A DNA stretch of 64,000 nucleotides from Bacillus sp. FJAT-29937 (GTDB taxonomy: Bacteria; Bacillota; Bacilli; Bacillales; Cytobacillaceae): NCBI RefSeq assembly GCF_001509555.1, contig NZ_LMAS01000001.1, positions 94,971-158,970 of the forward strand. Reading direction: 5' to 3'. Of the stretch, positions 54,787 to 63,925 are shown in pieces. The translations under genes were made by a program, and so were the position numbers. Every line of letters begins with the position of its first letter. Position 1 is the first letter of the stretch. The notes beneath the pieces were generated by a model. It saw only the letters and a list, made by a program, of their open reading frames with translations, did no database searches and had not been told where the DNA came from.

Positions 54787-55374
54787 TTATTTATTAAAAT
54801 GGTTTGGGAATACACGACGAACACTAGTTGTAAACTCATCAAAAAGACCTTCAACCGGATGGCCATTACGAATATCAGTTGAATAATTGTTCATTCGATC
54901 ATAGAAATCAGGATTTACCGAAACATAAACATCATTAATATTACGATCGACTGATTTCACTTGATCAGCAATTTTCCGTTCGATGTCACGGGATAAGCCA
55001 TTTTGATTATTCACTAATCGTGCCGCCACATAGGCGTTATTATCTGTCACAATTACATTTGCGTGATCTACTTCAGGCAAAGCAGCGATCTTGTCAGCAA
55101 CACGGTCAGCTACCCGCATTCTTGCGTTATTATTGTTTAGAGCGTTATTATTAGTTATCCCGTTATTATTGTTTCTAACTGGAGTTAAATTGGTATTTCT
55201 CATATTCCTATCGTCAAAAACATTAAAATCATTCGTGCCTGGATTGTTTACTCTTGTCAAATTATCACGGGTGTTTCTCATTGCTGTATCATTCATATTA
55301 TTATCATTATTAACACCACATCCAGCTAGAATGGACATTGTAAATAATGAAGCAATGATCGCTTTCATTTTCAT
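54787..55374 (-). CDS. YhcN/YlaJ family sporulation lipoprotein
   Basis: A 195-residue lipoprotein with lipobox LAGC (Cys19). An extremely Asn-rich linker (about 21-85) follows, then the YhcN/YlaJ domain (VADRVADKIAALPEVDHANV, ERKIADQVKSVDRNINDVYV). In B. subtilis such proteins are made in the forespore and sit in the inner spore membrane, where they influence outgrowth. A GGGGG-rich site precedes the ATG. It is divergent from the crcB pair. Confidence 0.88.
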   Translation of the reverse strand: MKMKAIIASLFTMSILAGCGVNNDNNMNDTAMRNTRDNLTRVNNPGTNDFNVFDDRNMRNTNLTPVRNNNNGITNNNALNNNNARMRVADRVADKIAALPEVDHANVIVTDNNAYVAARLVNNQNGLSRDIERKIADQVKSVDRNINDVYVSVNPDFYDRMNNYSTDIRNGHPVEGLFDEFTTSVRRVFPNHFNK

Positions 55375-55518
55375 AAATGTACCCCCTTTTGCTTTTTTAA
55401 GACTACACCATTATGTTTCCATGTTTATATCCATGATATCCATGGAACTTTTGTAATAAAAGGTGATTAATGACAGACGGATTCGATTCATAAACCATAA
55501 TGAAGGCAGGAGATTATA

Positions 55519-55908
55519 TTGACATATGTTTTTATCGGGATAGGGGGTATAGTAGGAAGTCTTCTTAGATTTTTGTTGATATCGATTTCTGTATTCCTTT
55601 GGGGAGTGGGATTTCCCATCGGAACACTTATAACGAATATGATTGGAGCACTGCTTTTAGGCATATTTACAAAGAAATTCAGCCAAAGGGGGAAAATGAA
55701 TCCGCAATTAAAGGTGGCAATCAGTACGGGGGCAATCGGCTCCTTTACAACGTTATCGACATTAAGCACGGATGCCGTTCTATTATTGAACCGGGGCTCG
55801 TATTTTTTTGCCTTTTTATATGTATTCTTTAGCTTAATTGGGGGGCTGGCTGCCATTTACTTAGGTTTTACAATGGTGGACCTGTGGAATCGTGAGGAAG
55901 CAAAATGA
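55519..55908 (+). CDS. crcB: Fluoride exporter subunit CrcB1 (Fluc)
   Basis: A 129-residue four-helix Fluc protein with the first-helix motif GGIVGSLLRFLL and the third-helix Phe-box region STGAIGSFTTLSTLS. TTG start at 55519 behind GGCAGGAG. Its stop overlaps the start of the second copy (ATGA), so the pair probably forms a heterodimeric channel as in other Gram-positives. I looked for the crcB-type fluoride riboswitch upstream and did not find it. Confidence 0.92.
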   Translation: MTYVFIGIGGIVGSLLRFLLISISVFLWGVGFPIGTLITNMIGALLLGIFTKKFSQRGKMNPQLKVAISTGAIGSFTTLSTLSTDAVLLLNRGSYFFAFLYVFFSLIGGLAAIYLGFTMVDLWNREEAK

Positions 55909-56264
55909 TTATAAATGTATTATTGATCTGCATCGGCGGATTTTTTGGAGCTATTTGCAGGTATAAACTTTCTTTACTATTGAACAGTCAGGAACATAAT
56001 AAAATCCCTTTTGGAACGCTATTTGTTAATTTATTGGGCTCCTTTTTATTAGGACTTATTATCGGAATGGGGAAGAGTGAGCAAATTCATTTTTTTCTCG
56101 GCACAGGGTTTATGGGGGCATTCACCACATATTCGACTTTTAACTTAGAGGCTGTTCAGCTGCTGCAGAGGAATAAAAAGGTTCAAGCTATTACATATTT
56201 ATCGTTAACCTATCTATTAGGCATCGCATTTGCATTTTTTGGCTTTATCATTGGGAAAAGATAA
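55905..56264 (+). CDS. crcB: Fluoride exporter subunit CrcB2 (Fluc)
   Basis: A 119-residue four-helix partner with GGFFGAICRYKLS in helix 1, GTLFVNLLGSFLLG (the conserved Asn) in helix 2 and GTGFMGAFTTYSTFN in helix 3, all Fluc signatures. Coupled to crcB1 by ATGA and followed by a bidirectional terminator. Confidence 0.92.
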   Translation: MIINVLLICIGGFFGAICRYKLSLLLNSQEHNKIPFGTLFVNLLGSFLLGLIIGMGKSEQIHFFLGTGFMGAFTTYSTFNLEAVQLLQRNKKVQAITYLSLTYLLGIAFAFFGFIIGKR

Positions 56265-56298
56265 AGAGGGTGAACAAGTCACCCTCTGTTTTATTTGT
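56262..56298. terminator. Bidirectional terminator between crcB2 and yidC
   Basis: AGAGGGTGA pairs with TCACCCTCT around a 5-base loop; the convergent yidC stop lies inside the far arm. Confidence 0.85.
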
Positions 56299-57088
56299 CG
56301 CTTATTGAGCTGGATGTTTGCAATACTTCCTTTTTTTCCGAAGGGTAAAGCTTTTTCCCAATTATTGTTTGAATGGTTAGGAATATACCGCCGACAGTCC
56401 AATATAGTGGTAATGCAGCTGGTGCATTTAAAGAGACCATGACAATCATAATCGGTGATAAAAGCCCCATAAATTTCATCTGCTGCTGCTGTTGAATAGG
56501 CATTGTTGCTTGTGAAACCTTAAATTGAAAGAAGTATACAATCCCAGCAGCTGCTGTAATCCAAATATCGGCATGGCCAAGATTAAACCATAGGAAGGAG
56601 TGGGCGGCAATTTCCTCTGATCCCCTTATCGCATAATAAAAGCCCATTAAAATAGGCATTTGAATAAGGATTGGCAGACATCCCATATTTAGAGGATTCA
56701 CACCATGCTTCTTGTAAAGGCCCATTAATTCTTGCTGCAGCTTTTGCTGTTCTTTCTGATCCTTTGTTACTTTCAATTTCTTTTGGATTTCGTCCATTTC
56801 TGGCTTCAGCCCGTCCATTTTTTCTTTCATGACACGCTGGTTTTTATATTGTTTTAGCATAAGCGGCATAAGAATCAGCCTAATGCCTAGTGTAATGATG
56901 ATTATCGCAATCCCATAATTATCATGAAAAATACCAGCTGTTCCATGAATAAGAGAGGCGAAAGGTTCGACAAAAATTTTATGAAAAAATCCATCGTTGC
57001 TTTGGCCATTTTGAGAAGAACATGCCGATAATAATAAAGTTGAGACTGATATTAGCATAAAAAGAAAAAGATGTTTCTTATTTTTCAT
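56291..57088 (-). CDS. yidC: YidC/Oxa1-type membrane protein insertase
   Basis: A 265-residue insertase precursor with a lipoprotein signal (LSAC, Cys23) and five helices. Arg69 in the first mature helix region (GIAIIIITLGIRLILMPLML) is the conserved hydrophilic-groove arginine. The cytoplasmic hairpin (KMDGLKPEMDEIQKKLKVTK) and LGCLP-like NMGCLPILIQMPI follow. Gram-positives have two: SpoIIIJ (YidC1), normally near rnpA-jag, and YqjG (YidC2). The upstream leader described next points to the regulated YidC2/YqjG type. The ribosome binding site TAGGAGGAG is buried in a hairpin. Confidence 0.93.
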   Translation of the reverse strand: MKNKKHLFLFMLISVSTLLLSACSSQNGQSNDGFFHKIFVEPFASLIHGTAGIFHDNYGIAIIIITLGIRLILMPLMLKQYKNQRVMKEKMDGLKPEMDEIQKKLKVTKDQKEQQKLQQELMGLYKKHGVNPLNMGCLPILIQMPILMGFYYAIRGSEEIAAHSFLWFNLGHADIWITAAAGIVYFFQFKVSQATMPIQQQQQMKFMGLLSPIMIVMVSLNAPAALPLYWTVGGIFLTIQTIIGKKLYPSEKKEVLQTSSSISDK

Positions 57089-57094
57089 TCGTTA

Positions 57095-57137
57095 AACTCC
57101 TCCTAGTTTTGTTTTAACTTAGCAAATAGGAGGAGTT
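57095..57137 (-). promoter_or_regulatory. Hairpin hiding the yidC ribosome binding site
   Basis: On the minus-strand mRNA AACTCCTCCTA, the last codons (from Asn90) of the leader ORF, pairs perfectly over 11 bp with TAGGAGGAGTT, the yidC Shine-Dalgarno, across a 21-nt loop that holds the leader stop codon. A ribosome halted near the end of the leader would open the stem and let yidC be translated. Confidence 0.88.
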
Positions 57138-57404
57138 ACTGTCTGGGTCATCACATTGATCATCTTTTTTTCTTGTACACTTTGATATCCAATTTAATAA
57201 CGGATTCCAATAATCATTCATCGTCAATTGCTGAATTGGGGCAATTGTATTAGAATCCATTCGATTTGTATCATTTAATGAATCATGAAAAGAGTAATGA
57301 ATATTCCATACCCATAAAAACTTCATCATAAGCCCTAATATAAAACTGACATAGATAGCATAATCAGCTGGGATATTAAAAGCATCCATAAAAAAATCTA
57401 ACAT
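57114..57404 (-). CDS. MifM-like membrane-anchored translation-arrest leader of yidC
   Basis: This 96-residue ORF precedes yidC by 25 nt with its own GAGGTGAG site. One N-terminal transmembrane helix (about 14-35) follows a short start (MLDFFMDAFNIP). A polar linker and a C-terminal segment NWISKCTRKKDDQCDDPDS (71-89) have the W-I-x-K...acidic-cluster pattern of the B. subtilis MifM arrest region as I recall it; MifM is about 95 residues. The nascent chain would be pulled by its own insertion. When insertase is scarce the ribosome stays arrested at the acidic cluster and uncovers the yidC start. Function is inferred from position, length, membrane helix and the RNA hairpin. Confidence 0.82.
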   Translation of the reverse strand: MLDFFMDAFNIPADYAIYVSFILGLMMKFLWVWNIHYSFHDSLNDTNRMDSNTIAPIQQLTMNDYWNPLLNWISKCTRKKDDQCDDPDSNSSYLLS

Positions 57405-57555
57405 TTACTCACCTCGGCACTTTAGGGCACTAGGTAAATTATAATTCATTTTTTACTATGGGGCAATTGAGAACACCATCCAATTTTGTAAGACCGAAAT
57501 AATAATGGTTGTACCAGAATTAAGTAAGTAATAGAATATAGGATGGATTGACTAT

Positions 57556-58497
57556 TTGATTGAACGGTGGGGTATTTTGTCTTTTTTAAAGCGGAAAACG
57601 TTATTAACAATTGCAAAGGTTTTCTTCCCTATCTTAATTTTGCTAATCATTAGCTATGAAGCAAAAGGTTTATTTAGGGATTTTAACTGGAATTTAATTG
57701 ATCTATATTTAGACCGGCTTTCTTTCGAGAGAATTATTTTGATATTTATCTTTGGATTGATCGCTTTAATTCCGATGTTTTTTTATGATGTCGTTTTTTT
57801 TCAAATTTTTAGAAGTCGTGTTCGAAAGAGACTGTTGATATTTTATTCATTATCTGCAAATGCTTTCTCAAATTTAGTCGGGTTTGGCGGGGTAGCCGGA
57901 GCGACCCTACGATCCATTTATTATCGCAAATATGCGGCTGATTCTATTCCAGTCATTCGAATCATTGCAAAGATATCTCTGTTTTATTTAACTGGATTAT
58001 CGATTCTATCCTGGCAAGTTGCCTTTACGGATATGCATGTTTATGATGAAATTAAGTTTATGAAATTTGCCGTATGGGCTATTGCTGCTTATACACCTGT
58101 ATTACTTATTCTTTTTTCATTTAGAAAAAAGTTTTGGAGCTTAGATAACTTACAAAAAGGTTTTATTGCTGAGTTAATAACGATCTCTATTTTCGAATGG
58201 CTGTTTGTTGGTATATGTATATGGGGGATTGCCCACTTATTGAGTGTTGCTGTTCCTTTTTCAGTCATTTTCCCAATTGTGATTATTTCGGCTTGTGCAG
58301 GTATCATTAGCCTCATTCCAGGTGGGATTGGGTCATTTGATATCGTTTTTCTTATTGGAATGGAGACTTATGGGATTCCAGCAGAATTAAGCTTGTTAAT
58401 TATCATGTTTTATCGGCTTAGCTATTATATTTTTCCAGTTTTGCTAAGCACGCCCTTTGTTATTTATCAATTGGTTAGAAAAAGACATCAAAGCTAA
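57556..58497 (+). CDS. MprF-type flippase domain protein (lysylphosphatidylglycerol synthetase TM region)
   Basis: A 313-residue membrane protein with eight hydrophobic helices and the family motif NLVGFGGVAGATLRSIYYR (about 114-132), then SLIPGGIGSFDIVFLIG. It corresponds to the flippase half of MprF without the synthetase domain. Such stand-alone UPF0104/LPG-like proteins are common in Bacillus, and their lipid substrates are largely unknown. TTG 57556 has a weak AGGATGG site; TTG 57577 behind GGTGGGG is an alternative start. Confidence 0.8.
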   Translation: MIERWGILSFLKRKTLLTIAKVFFPILILLIISYEAKGLFRDFNWNLIDLYLDRLSFERIILIFIFGLIALIPMFFYDVVFFQIFRSRVRKRLLIFYSLSANAFSNLVGFGGVAGATLRSIYYRKYAADSIPVIRIIAKISLFYLTGLSILSWQVAFTDMHVYDEIKFMKFAVWAIAAYTPVLLILFSFRKKFWSLDNLQKGFIAELITISIFEWLFVGICIWGIAHLLSVAVPFSVIFPIVIISACAGIISLIPGGIGSFDIVFLIGMETYGIPAELSLLIIMFYRLSYYIFPVLLSTPFVIYQLVRKRHQS

Positions 58498-58540
58498 ACA
58501 AAGTGACTTTTTCTATTTAGTCATTTTGTTTAGTTTTTTA
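58494..58540 (+). terminator. Terminator after the flippase gene
   Basis: CTAAACAAAGTGACT pairs with AGTCATTTTGTTTAG around a 10-base loop and is followed by six T. Confidence 0.9.
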
Positions 58541-58617
58541 CATTGCTTTCAATTTCGTGTAATCATAGAAAATTGAGGGTAAAATGGAAGTATGAATACT
58601 TTGCTAGGAGGTTTCTC

Positions 58618-60078
58618 ATGCATCAATATTATCCGGACGACAGTCTGACTCTACATACTGACTTATATCAAATAAATATGGCAGAAACCTATTGGGAAGA
58701 CGGAATTCATAATAAAAAGGCTGTATTTGATTTATATTTTCGAAAACTCCCATTTAATAATGGATACGGAATCTTTGCTGGGCTGGAAAAAGTAATAGAG
58801 TTTATTAATCACTTCCAATTCTCTGAAAGTGATATTGCTTATTTAAGAGATGGTTTAGGTTATCGGGAGGATTTCCTCGAATACTTAAAAAACCTTACAT
58901 TTACAGGATCTATTCGCTCGATGGCAGAAGGAGAACTCGTGTTTGGGAATGAGCCGCTTATGCGAATCGAGGCACCGCTTGCACAAGCACAATTAATTGA
59001 AACAGCCCTTCTGAACATCATTAATTATCAAACGTTAATTGCGACAAAAGCTGCGCGGATTAAGGAAGTCTTAGGCGCTGAAACGGCAATGGAGTTTGGA
59101 ACTAGAAGAGCACATGAAATGGATGCAGCTATCTGGGGTGCAAGAGCAGCTATTATAGGGGGATTTCAGTCAACATCTAACGTAAGGGCAGGTAAACTTT
59201 TTAATATTCCTGTTTCAGGTACACATGCCCACGCACTTGTTCAAGCGTACCAAGATGAATATACTGCCTTTCATAAATATGCAAGAAGACATAAAGACTG
59301 CGTTTTTCTAGTTGATACGTATGATACATTGAAATCGGGCGTACCAAATGCCATAAAAGTCGCAAAAGAGCTTGGAGATCAGATCAATTTTATTGGCATT
59401 CGACTAGATAGCGGAGACTTGGCCTATTTATCAAAGGAAGCGAGAAAAATGCTTGATGAAGCAGGGTTTCCGAATGCCCAAATTGTAGCCTCCAATGATC
59501 TGGATGAATATACAATCTTAAACTTAAAGGGGCAGGGGGCAAAAATAGACTCATGGGGTATTGGGACTAAACTAATTACTGCCTATGACCAAGCTGCTCT
59601 AGGTGCCGTCTATAAGCTCGTCTCGATTGAGAACGAGTCGGGTCAAATGGTCGATACGATCAAGATTAGCGGAAACCCGGAAAAGGTAACAACACCAGGG
59701 TTAAAAAAAGTATATCGAATTATTAATAAAGAAACCCAAAAATCTGAAGGTGACTATATTGCATTAGAGGATGAAAATCCACAAGAGGAAAAACGGTTGA
59801 AAATGTTTCATCCTGTTCACACATATATTAAAAAATATGTTTCTAATTTCGAAGCAAGAGAGCTGCACAAAGATATATTTGTAAATGGTAAGCTTGTGTA
59901 TACGGTTCCTAAACTGTCAGACATTCAACAATTTGTTAAAGACAATTTAGCTTTACTGTGGGAAGAGAACAGACGTTCATTAAATCCAGCAGAGTATCCG
60001 GTCGACTTAAGCCAGAAATGTTGGGATAATAAAATGGAACATATTCAAAGAATAAAAGATCAAGTGAACATGCTATAA
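58618..60078 (+). CDS. pncB: Nicotinate phosphoribosyltransferase
   Basis: This 486-residue enzyme has the N-terminal [20 protein letters not shown] and the barrel active-site segments [13 protein letters not shown] (His for phosphorylation in RAH), [19 protein letters not shown] and [14 protein letters not shown]. It makes nicotinate mononucleotide from nicotinate and PRPP in NAD salvage. ATG 58618 behind CTAGGAGG is preferred over an in-frame ATG at 58543, which has no site. The next gene, nadE, follows after 47 bp, so the two form an NAD operon. Confidence 0.94.
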   Translation: MHQYYPDDSLTLHTDLYQINMAETYWEDGIHNKKAVFDLYFRKLPFNNGYGIFAGLEKVIEFINHFQFSESDIAYLRDGLGYREDFLEYLKNLTFTGSIRSMAEGELVFGNEPLMRIEAPLAQAQLIETALLNIINYQTLIATKAARIKEVLGAETAMEFGTRRAHEMDAAIWGARAAIIGGFQSTSNVRAGKLFNIPVSGTHAHALVQAYQDEYTAFHKYARRHKDCVFLVDTYDTLKSGVPNAIKVAKELGDQINFIGIRLDSGDLAYLSKEARKMLDEAGFPNAQIVASNDLDEYTILNLKGQGAKIDSWGIGTKLITAYDQAALGAVYKLVSIENESGQMVDTIKISGNPEKVTTPGLKKVYRIINKETQKSEGDYIALEDENPQEEKRLKMFHPVHTYIKKYVSNFEARELHKDIFVNGKLVYTVPKLSDIQQFVKDNLALLWEENRRSLNPAEYPVDLSQKCWDNKMEHIQRIKDQVNML

Positions 60079-60125
60079 AAGAGATAAGGGGAATAGGTCA
60101 GCATCGTTTAACGGGAGGAAGGAAA

Positions 60126-60947
60126 ATGTCAATACAAAAGGAAATAATGGAGAAATTGCATGTTAATCCACATATAGATCCACAGGAAGAGATAAGAAGC
60201 AGAATTACTTTTTTAAAAGATTATTTAATAAAAACGAAAGCAAAGGGATATGTTCTTGGCATTAGCGGCGGGCAAGATTCAACACTTGCAGGGAAGCTAG
60301 CTCAGCTGGCAGTAGAAGAGTTGAGGGATCAGGGCCATCAAGCCTCCTTTATCGCCGTTCGCCTTCCTTACGGAGTGCAAGGGGATGAAGAGGATGCAAA
60401 GCTGGCACTTTCATTTATTCAAGCTGATCGGGAATATGTCTTTAACATTAAATCAGCCGTTGATGAGATACAACAAGAATATGACTCACTTGTCAGCAAT
60501 AAACCGCTAAGTGATTATCAAAAGGGTAATGTTAAGGCGAGAATGAGAATGATTGCCCAGTATGCATTTGGCGGAGAGAACGGGTTGCTAGTTATTGGCA
60601 CTGACCATGCTGCAGAGGCCATAACAGGCTTTTACACGAAATTTGGCGATGGCGGTGCTGATGTTACTCCGCTAACTGGATTAACAAAAAGGCAAGGAAA
60701 GGCATTACTCAAGGAATTAGGTGCCGACGAAAGGCTTTATTTAAAGGTTCCAACAGCAGACCTTCTTGACTTCAAACCGGGACAGGCAGATGAAACCGAA
60801 CTTGGGATCTCATATGATGAATTGGATGATTATCTAGAGGGTAAACAAGTAAGCAAAGATGCAGTTGAAAAAATTGAAAAACGCTATCACCTTTCAGAGC
60901 ATAAAAGAAGAATGCCGGCAAGCATGCAAGACAATTGGTGGAAATAA
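60126..60947 (+). CDS. nadE: NH3-dependent NAD+ synthetase NadE
   Basis: At 273 residues it is the ammonia-dependent short type. The P-loop motif is [16 protein letters not shown] (about 44-59); [18 protein letters not shown] and [18 protein letters not shown] (which shapes the dimer site) are canonical. It completes NAD from the deamido form made after pncB. Start at ATG 60126 behind GGGAGGA. Confidence 0.95.
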   Translation: MSIQKEIMEKLHVNPHIDPQEEIRSRITFLKDYLIKTKAKGYVLGISGGQDSTLAGKLAQLAVEELRDQGHQASFIAVRLPYGVQGDEEDAKLALSFIQADREYVFNIKSAVDEIQQEYDSLVSNKPLSDYQKGNVKARMRMIAQYAFGGENGLLVIGTDHAAEAITGFYTKFGDGGADVTPLTGLTKRQGKALLKELGADERLYLKVPTADLLDFKPGQADETELGISYDELDDYLEGKQVSKDAVEKIEKRYHLSEHKRRMPASMQDNWWK

Positions 60948-60950
60948 ATA

Positions 60951-60986
60951 ATAACAGCGATGGGAATTAATCCCAACGCTGTTTCT
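60951..60986. terminator. Bidirectional terminator after nadE
   Basis: AACAGCGATGGGA pairs with TCCCAACGCTGTT with one internal A/A mismatch around ATTAA; it serves nadE and the convergent cupredoxin gene. Confidence 0.85.
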
Positions 60987-60990
60987 TGAA

Positions 60991-61443
60991 TTAGTCCACC
61001 ACAATATAAGCAATCATCGGTCCATTTTGTTCTTTTCCATGATGGGTATGGCAAATTAATCTATAGATCCCTTCCTTTTTGAAATGAAGAGGGACAACCG
61101 TATCCTCACCCTTTTTCACAATTCCTTTAATGTCTGTGCCTTCAATTGAAAATGGATGCTCAGCCCCATTCACGCCAGAAATGATAAGATTTACTTTTTC
61201 TCCTTCTTTCACAAAAATCGTTCCTGGGTCCCAGCGGTATGACTCAATCTCTTTCCCATTTGGAAGCTTAGATTTAAATTCTCCTGTCACAATGTGAATT
61301 TCTCTAACCTTTTCATTTGGCTCTTGGCTAAATACAGATACAGCATCTTTGTTAACAATTAACCAAATTGAAGCAGAGGCTACAGCTGCGAAGATAACTA
61401 AAAACATGATGATGGCTCTTTTTTTCAAAATCAAAAATGGCAT
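60991..61443 (-). CDS. Membrane-anchored cupredoxin
   Basis: A 150-residue protein with an uncleaved N-terminal helix (about 10-30) and one cupredoxin domain. Type 1 copper ligands are visible: His96 (GAEHPFSIEG), Cys131, His134 or 135 (LICHTHHGKE) and Met143 (NGPM). It probably carries electrons outside the membrane or handles copper. No oxidase or copper transporter is adjacent. Start behind GGGGGAG. Confidence 0.82.
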   Translation of the reverse strand: MPFLILKKRAIIMFLVIFAAVASASIWLIVNKDAVSVFSQEPNEKVREIHIVTGEFKSKLPNGKEIESYRWDPGTIFVKEGEKVNLIISGVNGAEHPFSIEGTDIKGIVKKGEDTVVPLHFKKEGIYRLICHTHHGKEQNGPMIAYIVVD

Positions 61444-61648
61444 TTGCTTTCTCCCCCTATTAAATGTTTGTCCATTATTATAGATATGCTGATAGGGGGG
61501 CAGAACTTGTCTAAATTATTTATTTTTCTTTCATAATAACTTTAGAATTGTAATGACTAGTACATTCTTCCTGAATTAGCCAAAATAGCTGTAAAAATTA
61601 TACATACTATAGATATAATAAATACATATGTCGGAAAGGGGATGGAAT

Positions 61649-62593
61649 ATGGAAGGCATTATCTTATTAGCTATTGGGGCTCTGATTGTTTTTTTCCTTA
61701 TAAAAAGCAGGAAAAAGAGAAGGAGATTTAAACTAAAGTATGATCCGATTCCTGCAAATCTAGGAATCTTAAAACCTAGGGATAAGGATATCGTAAAACT
61801 CCTTCACTCATCATTACCTCCCACCTATGTAAATCAATTAAAGCATCGTGTTTTGCAAAACAACTCAAATTGGACTGATCATGATTTTGACTGGGCATAT
61901 TTTGAGTTGAAGAGATATTTTATTTTAAACAGTTTATTAAAGACAGTTCCGATGTTTAGCGAGAGGGTAGATGAAGTTTGGCATGAAATGCTTATGTTTA
62001 CAAAGGATTATGAAAAGTTTTCGCAAAAGTTTTACAAAGGATTTTTACACCATACACCCAATATTGATTCAAAGCCGATACCCGGAGAAAGAGCATTTTT
62101 TGATTGGATTTATTTAAGTTTATTTCAGTCCTCAATAAATAGCCGTTTGCTTTGGGGCGGATTTTTAAGGCATCCAATAAAGCCAGAAATCCTTCAAGAT
62201 TTTAAAAATCTATCAGATGATGAGCTTTTAGAAAGATATTTTAAAGCAACAGAAGATTGGATAGAAATTAAAAGATACTTAATCAGTAAAATGAAGCTGG
62301 AAATATCCCAAGCAGAAGTACTGATGAATAACGAGCAGGACAGCTCCTTTTCTCGTATAAGTGCAGACAAAGATTATTATAAACTTCTTCCTGCTGCTGT
62401 ATTTTTCTCAATGTATTCACCGAAAGAGTTTCCATATGATATGAATCCGCTAATTCCAATTAAACAGGCAAAGGCGAGTGGAGGAGGATCATCCTGTTCT
62501 GGATATGGATGCAGCAGCTGCTCATCAAATGATTCAGGTGGCGATTCAGGCGGAGGATCCAGCTGTTCAAGCTGTGGAGGAGGGTGCAGCTAA
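61649..62593 (+). CDS. GRDP-like protein with a Gly/Ser/Cys tail
   Basis: This 314-residue protein has one N-terminal helix (about 3-19) and a basic cluster (KSRKKRRRFKLK), which places the rest in the cytoplasm. The middle domain holds VDEVWHEMLMFTKDYEKF (107-124) and FLHHTP, the W-H-x-x-M...H-x-P pattern of the glycine-rich-domain protein (GRDP, PF07173) family. The last 30 residues are Gly, Ser and six Cys (SGGGSSCSGYGCSSCSS and similar), a tail also seen in bacterial TIGR04222-type proteins. The cysteines may bind metal or form a disulfide knot. Start ATG 61649 behind AAAGGGGATGG. The family function is unknown in bacteria. Confidence 0.75.
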   Translation: MEGIILLAIGALIVFFLIKSRKKRRRFKLKYDPIPANLGILKPRDKDIVKLLHSSLPPTYVNQLKHRVLQNNSNWTDHDFDWAYFELKRYFILNSLLKTVPMFSERVDEVWHEMLMFTKDYEKFSQKFYKGFLHHTPNIDSKPIPGERAFFDWIYLSLFQSSINSRLLWGGFLRHPIKPEILQDFKNLSDDELLERYFKATEDWIEIKRYLISKMKLEISQAEVLMNNEQDSSFSRISADKDYYKLLPAAVFFSMYSPKEFPYDMNPLIPIKQAKASGGGSSCSGYGCSSCSSNDSGGDSGGGSSCSSCGGGCS

Positions 62594-62596
62594 GAA

Positions 62597-62628
62597 ATAA
62601 GTAATCCTGATGGATTGCTTATTTTTTG
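62597..62628 (+). terminator. Terminator of the GRDP-like gene
   Basis: AATAAGTAATCC pairs with GGATTGCTTATT around TGAT and is followed by a T-run. Confidence 0.85.
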
Positions 62629-62753
62629 CATTTTTTCAATAAATATCTTGAGGTTAACAGTTATGTAACATTTTCATGACGTATCTTTTAATCAGCAGAA
62701 GTTTTGATACAATCAATAATGGACAAGATTATGATTATATGGATGGGAATATT

Positions 62754-63905
62754 ATGAATAAAACTTTTCTTTCAACACTAATAATTTTTTGTTTATGTCT
62801 ATCAGCTGCTCAAATAGTGAACGCAGCTGAGGATTCCAGCCCGGAGATTGAAAGTGAAGCGGCGATCCTTGTAGATTCTGAGACAGGGGCCGTGTTATTC
62901 GAAAAAAATGCTGATAACAAAATGTATCCAGCCAGCTTAACTAAAATTGCCACAGCTATTTATGCTATAGAAAATGGGAACCTTAAGGATCTAGTTACTG
63001 TTAGTAAATCTGCGGCGGATACGGATGGGACAAGTGTGTTTTTGGAGGAAGGGGAGAAAGTTCCATTAAAAAAGTTAATCCAGGGCATGCTCATTAACTC
63101 AGGAAATGATGCAGCCGCTGCAATTGCCGAGCATCTTGATGGCGACAAATACGAAGAAGGAATAAATAAATATTTATCAGTAAAAGTAAAGGTAAAGAAT
63201 ACACACTTTACAAATCCACACGGTCTTTTCGATGAGAATCATTATTCAACGGCAAAGGATTTAGCCAAAATAACGAATTATGCCCTTCAAAATGAAACAT
63301 TTAGAGAAATTTACGGAAAAAAGGAACTAGAATGGCATGGGAAGTCATGGGACACAACTCTTTTAACCCATCATTTAATGCTTAAGGGGGAAATCCCCTA
63401 TGAAGCAGTAAACGGAGGAAAGACTGGATATGTACCTGAGTCTAAGTTCACACTTGCTACAACAGCTCTTCAGAATAAGATGGAATTGACGGCGATTGTT
63501 TTGAAAGGGATGAATGACAGCAGGGTATATGAAGATACAGAGGTATTGTTAGATTACGGATTTGAACAGTTTAAACATTCTTATATAAGTAAATCTGCTG
63601 TTTTTCAGAAAGCGGGCAAAACGTTTACTACTGATGATAGTGATATTTTAATTACAATCCCATCAGCTTTCTATCAAAAAAATGTCACGTCAAAAGGTCA
63701 TCTGCAATTAACAAATAAAAATGGGGATGTCATTCAATCAGTTGCCCTTGTTGAAAAAAAGGAAGAAATAAGCGAAACAGCTTCATATATGAATCAAACT
63801 GATCATAAAACAATGGGGTACTACGGGAAATTTGGAATGTTTCTCCTGATTATTGGTGCACTGTTTATAGGAGCACAAAAAATAAGAAAAGCGATAAACG
63901 AATAG
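62754..63905 (+). CDS. D-alanyl-D-alanine carboxypeptidase, S11 family
   Basis: This 383-residue penicillin-binding carboxypeptidase has a signal peptide (about 3-24, VNAA site). The active-site serine motif ASLTK (Ser61, Lys64), SGN (116-118) and KTG (in NGGKTGYVPES) are complete. A hydrophobic helix at about 357-375 ends in a basic tail, so it is anchored by the C terminus, as in DacA/DacF types. It trims the fifth D-Ala from peptidoglycan stems. Start ATG 62754 behind GGATGGG. An in-frame codon at 62676 would add 26 residues that lack signal-peptide character. Confidence 0.88.
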   Translation: MNKTFLSTLIIFCLCLSAAQIVNAAEDSSPEIESEAAILVDSETGAVLFEKNADNKMYPASLTKIATAIYAIENGNLKDLVTVSKSAADTDGTSVFLEEGEKVPLKKLIQGMLINSGNDAAAAIAEHLDGDKYEEGINKYLSVKVKVKNTHFTNPHGLFDENHYSTAKDLAKITNYALQNETFREIYGKKELEWHGKSWDTTLLTHHLMLKGEIPYEAVNGGKTGYVPESKFTLATTALQNKMELTAIVLKGMNDSRVYEDTEVLLDYGFEQFKHSYISKSAVFQKAGKTFTTDDSDILITIPSAFYQKNVTSKGHLQLTNKNGDVIQSVALVEKKEEISETASYMNQTDHKTMGYYGKFGMFLLIIGALFIGAQKIRKAINE

Positions 63906-63925
63906 TAACGTTTGTCGCTTTTCTT
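63884..63925 (+). terminator. Terminator overlapping the carboxypeptidase stop
   Basis: AAAAGCGATAAACG pairs with CGTTTGTCGCTTTT; the gene stop codon lies in the loop region. Confidence 0.8.

Noticed and set aside
55375-55518. Fluoride riboswitch before crcB
   Set aside because: I looked for the GG-GATGG-type core and the 3' CTGATG-type block and could not find them.
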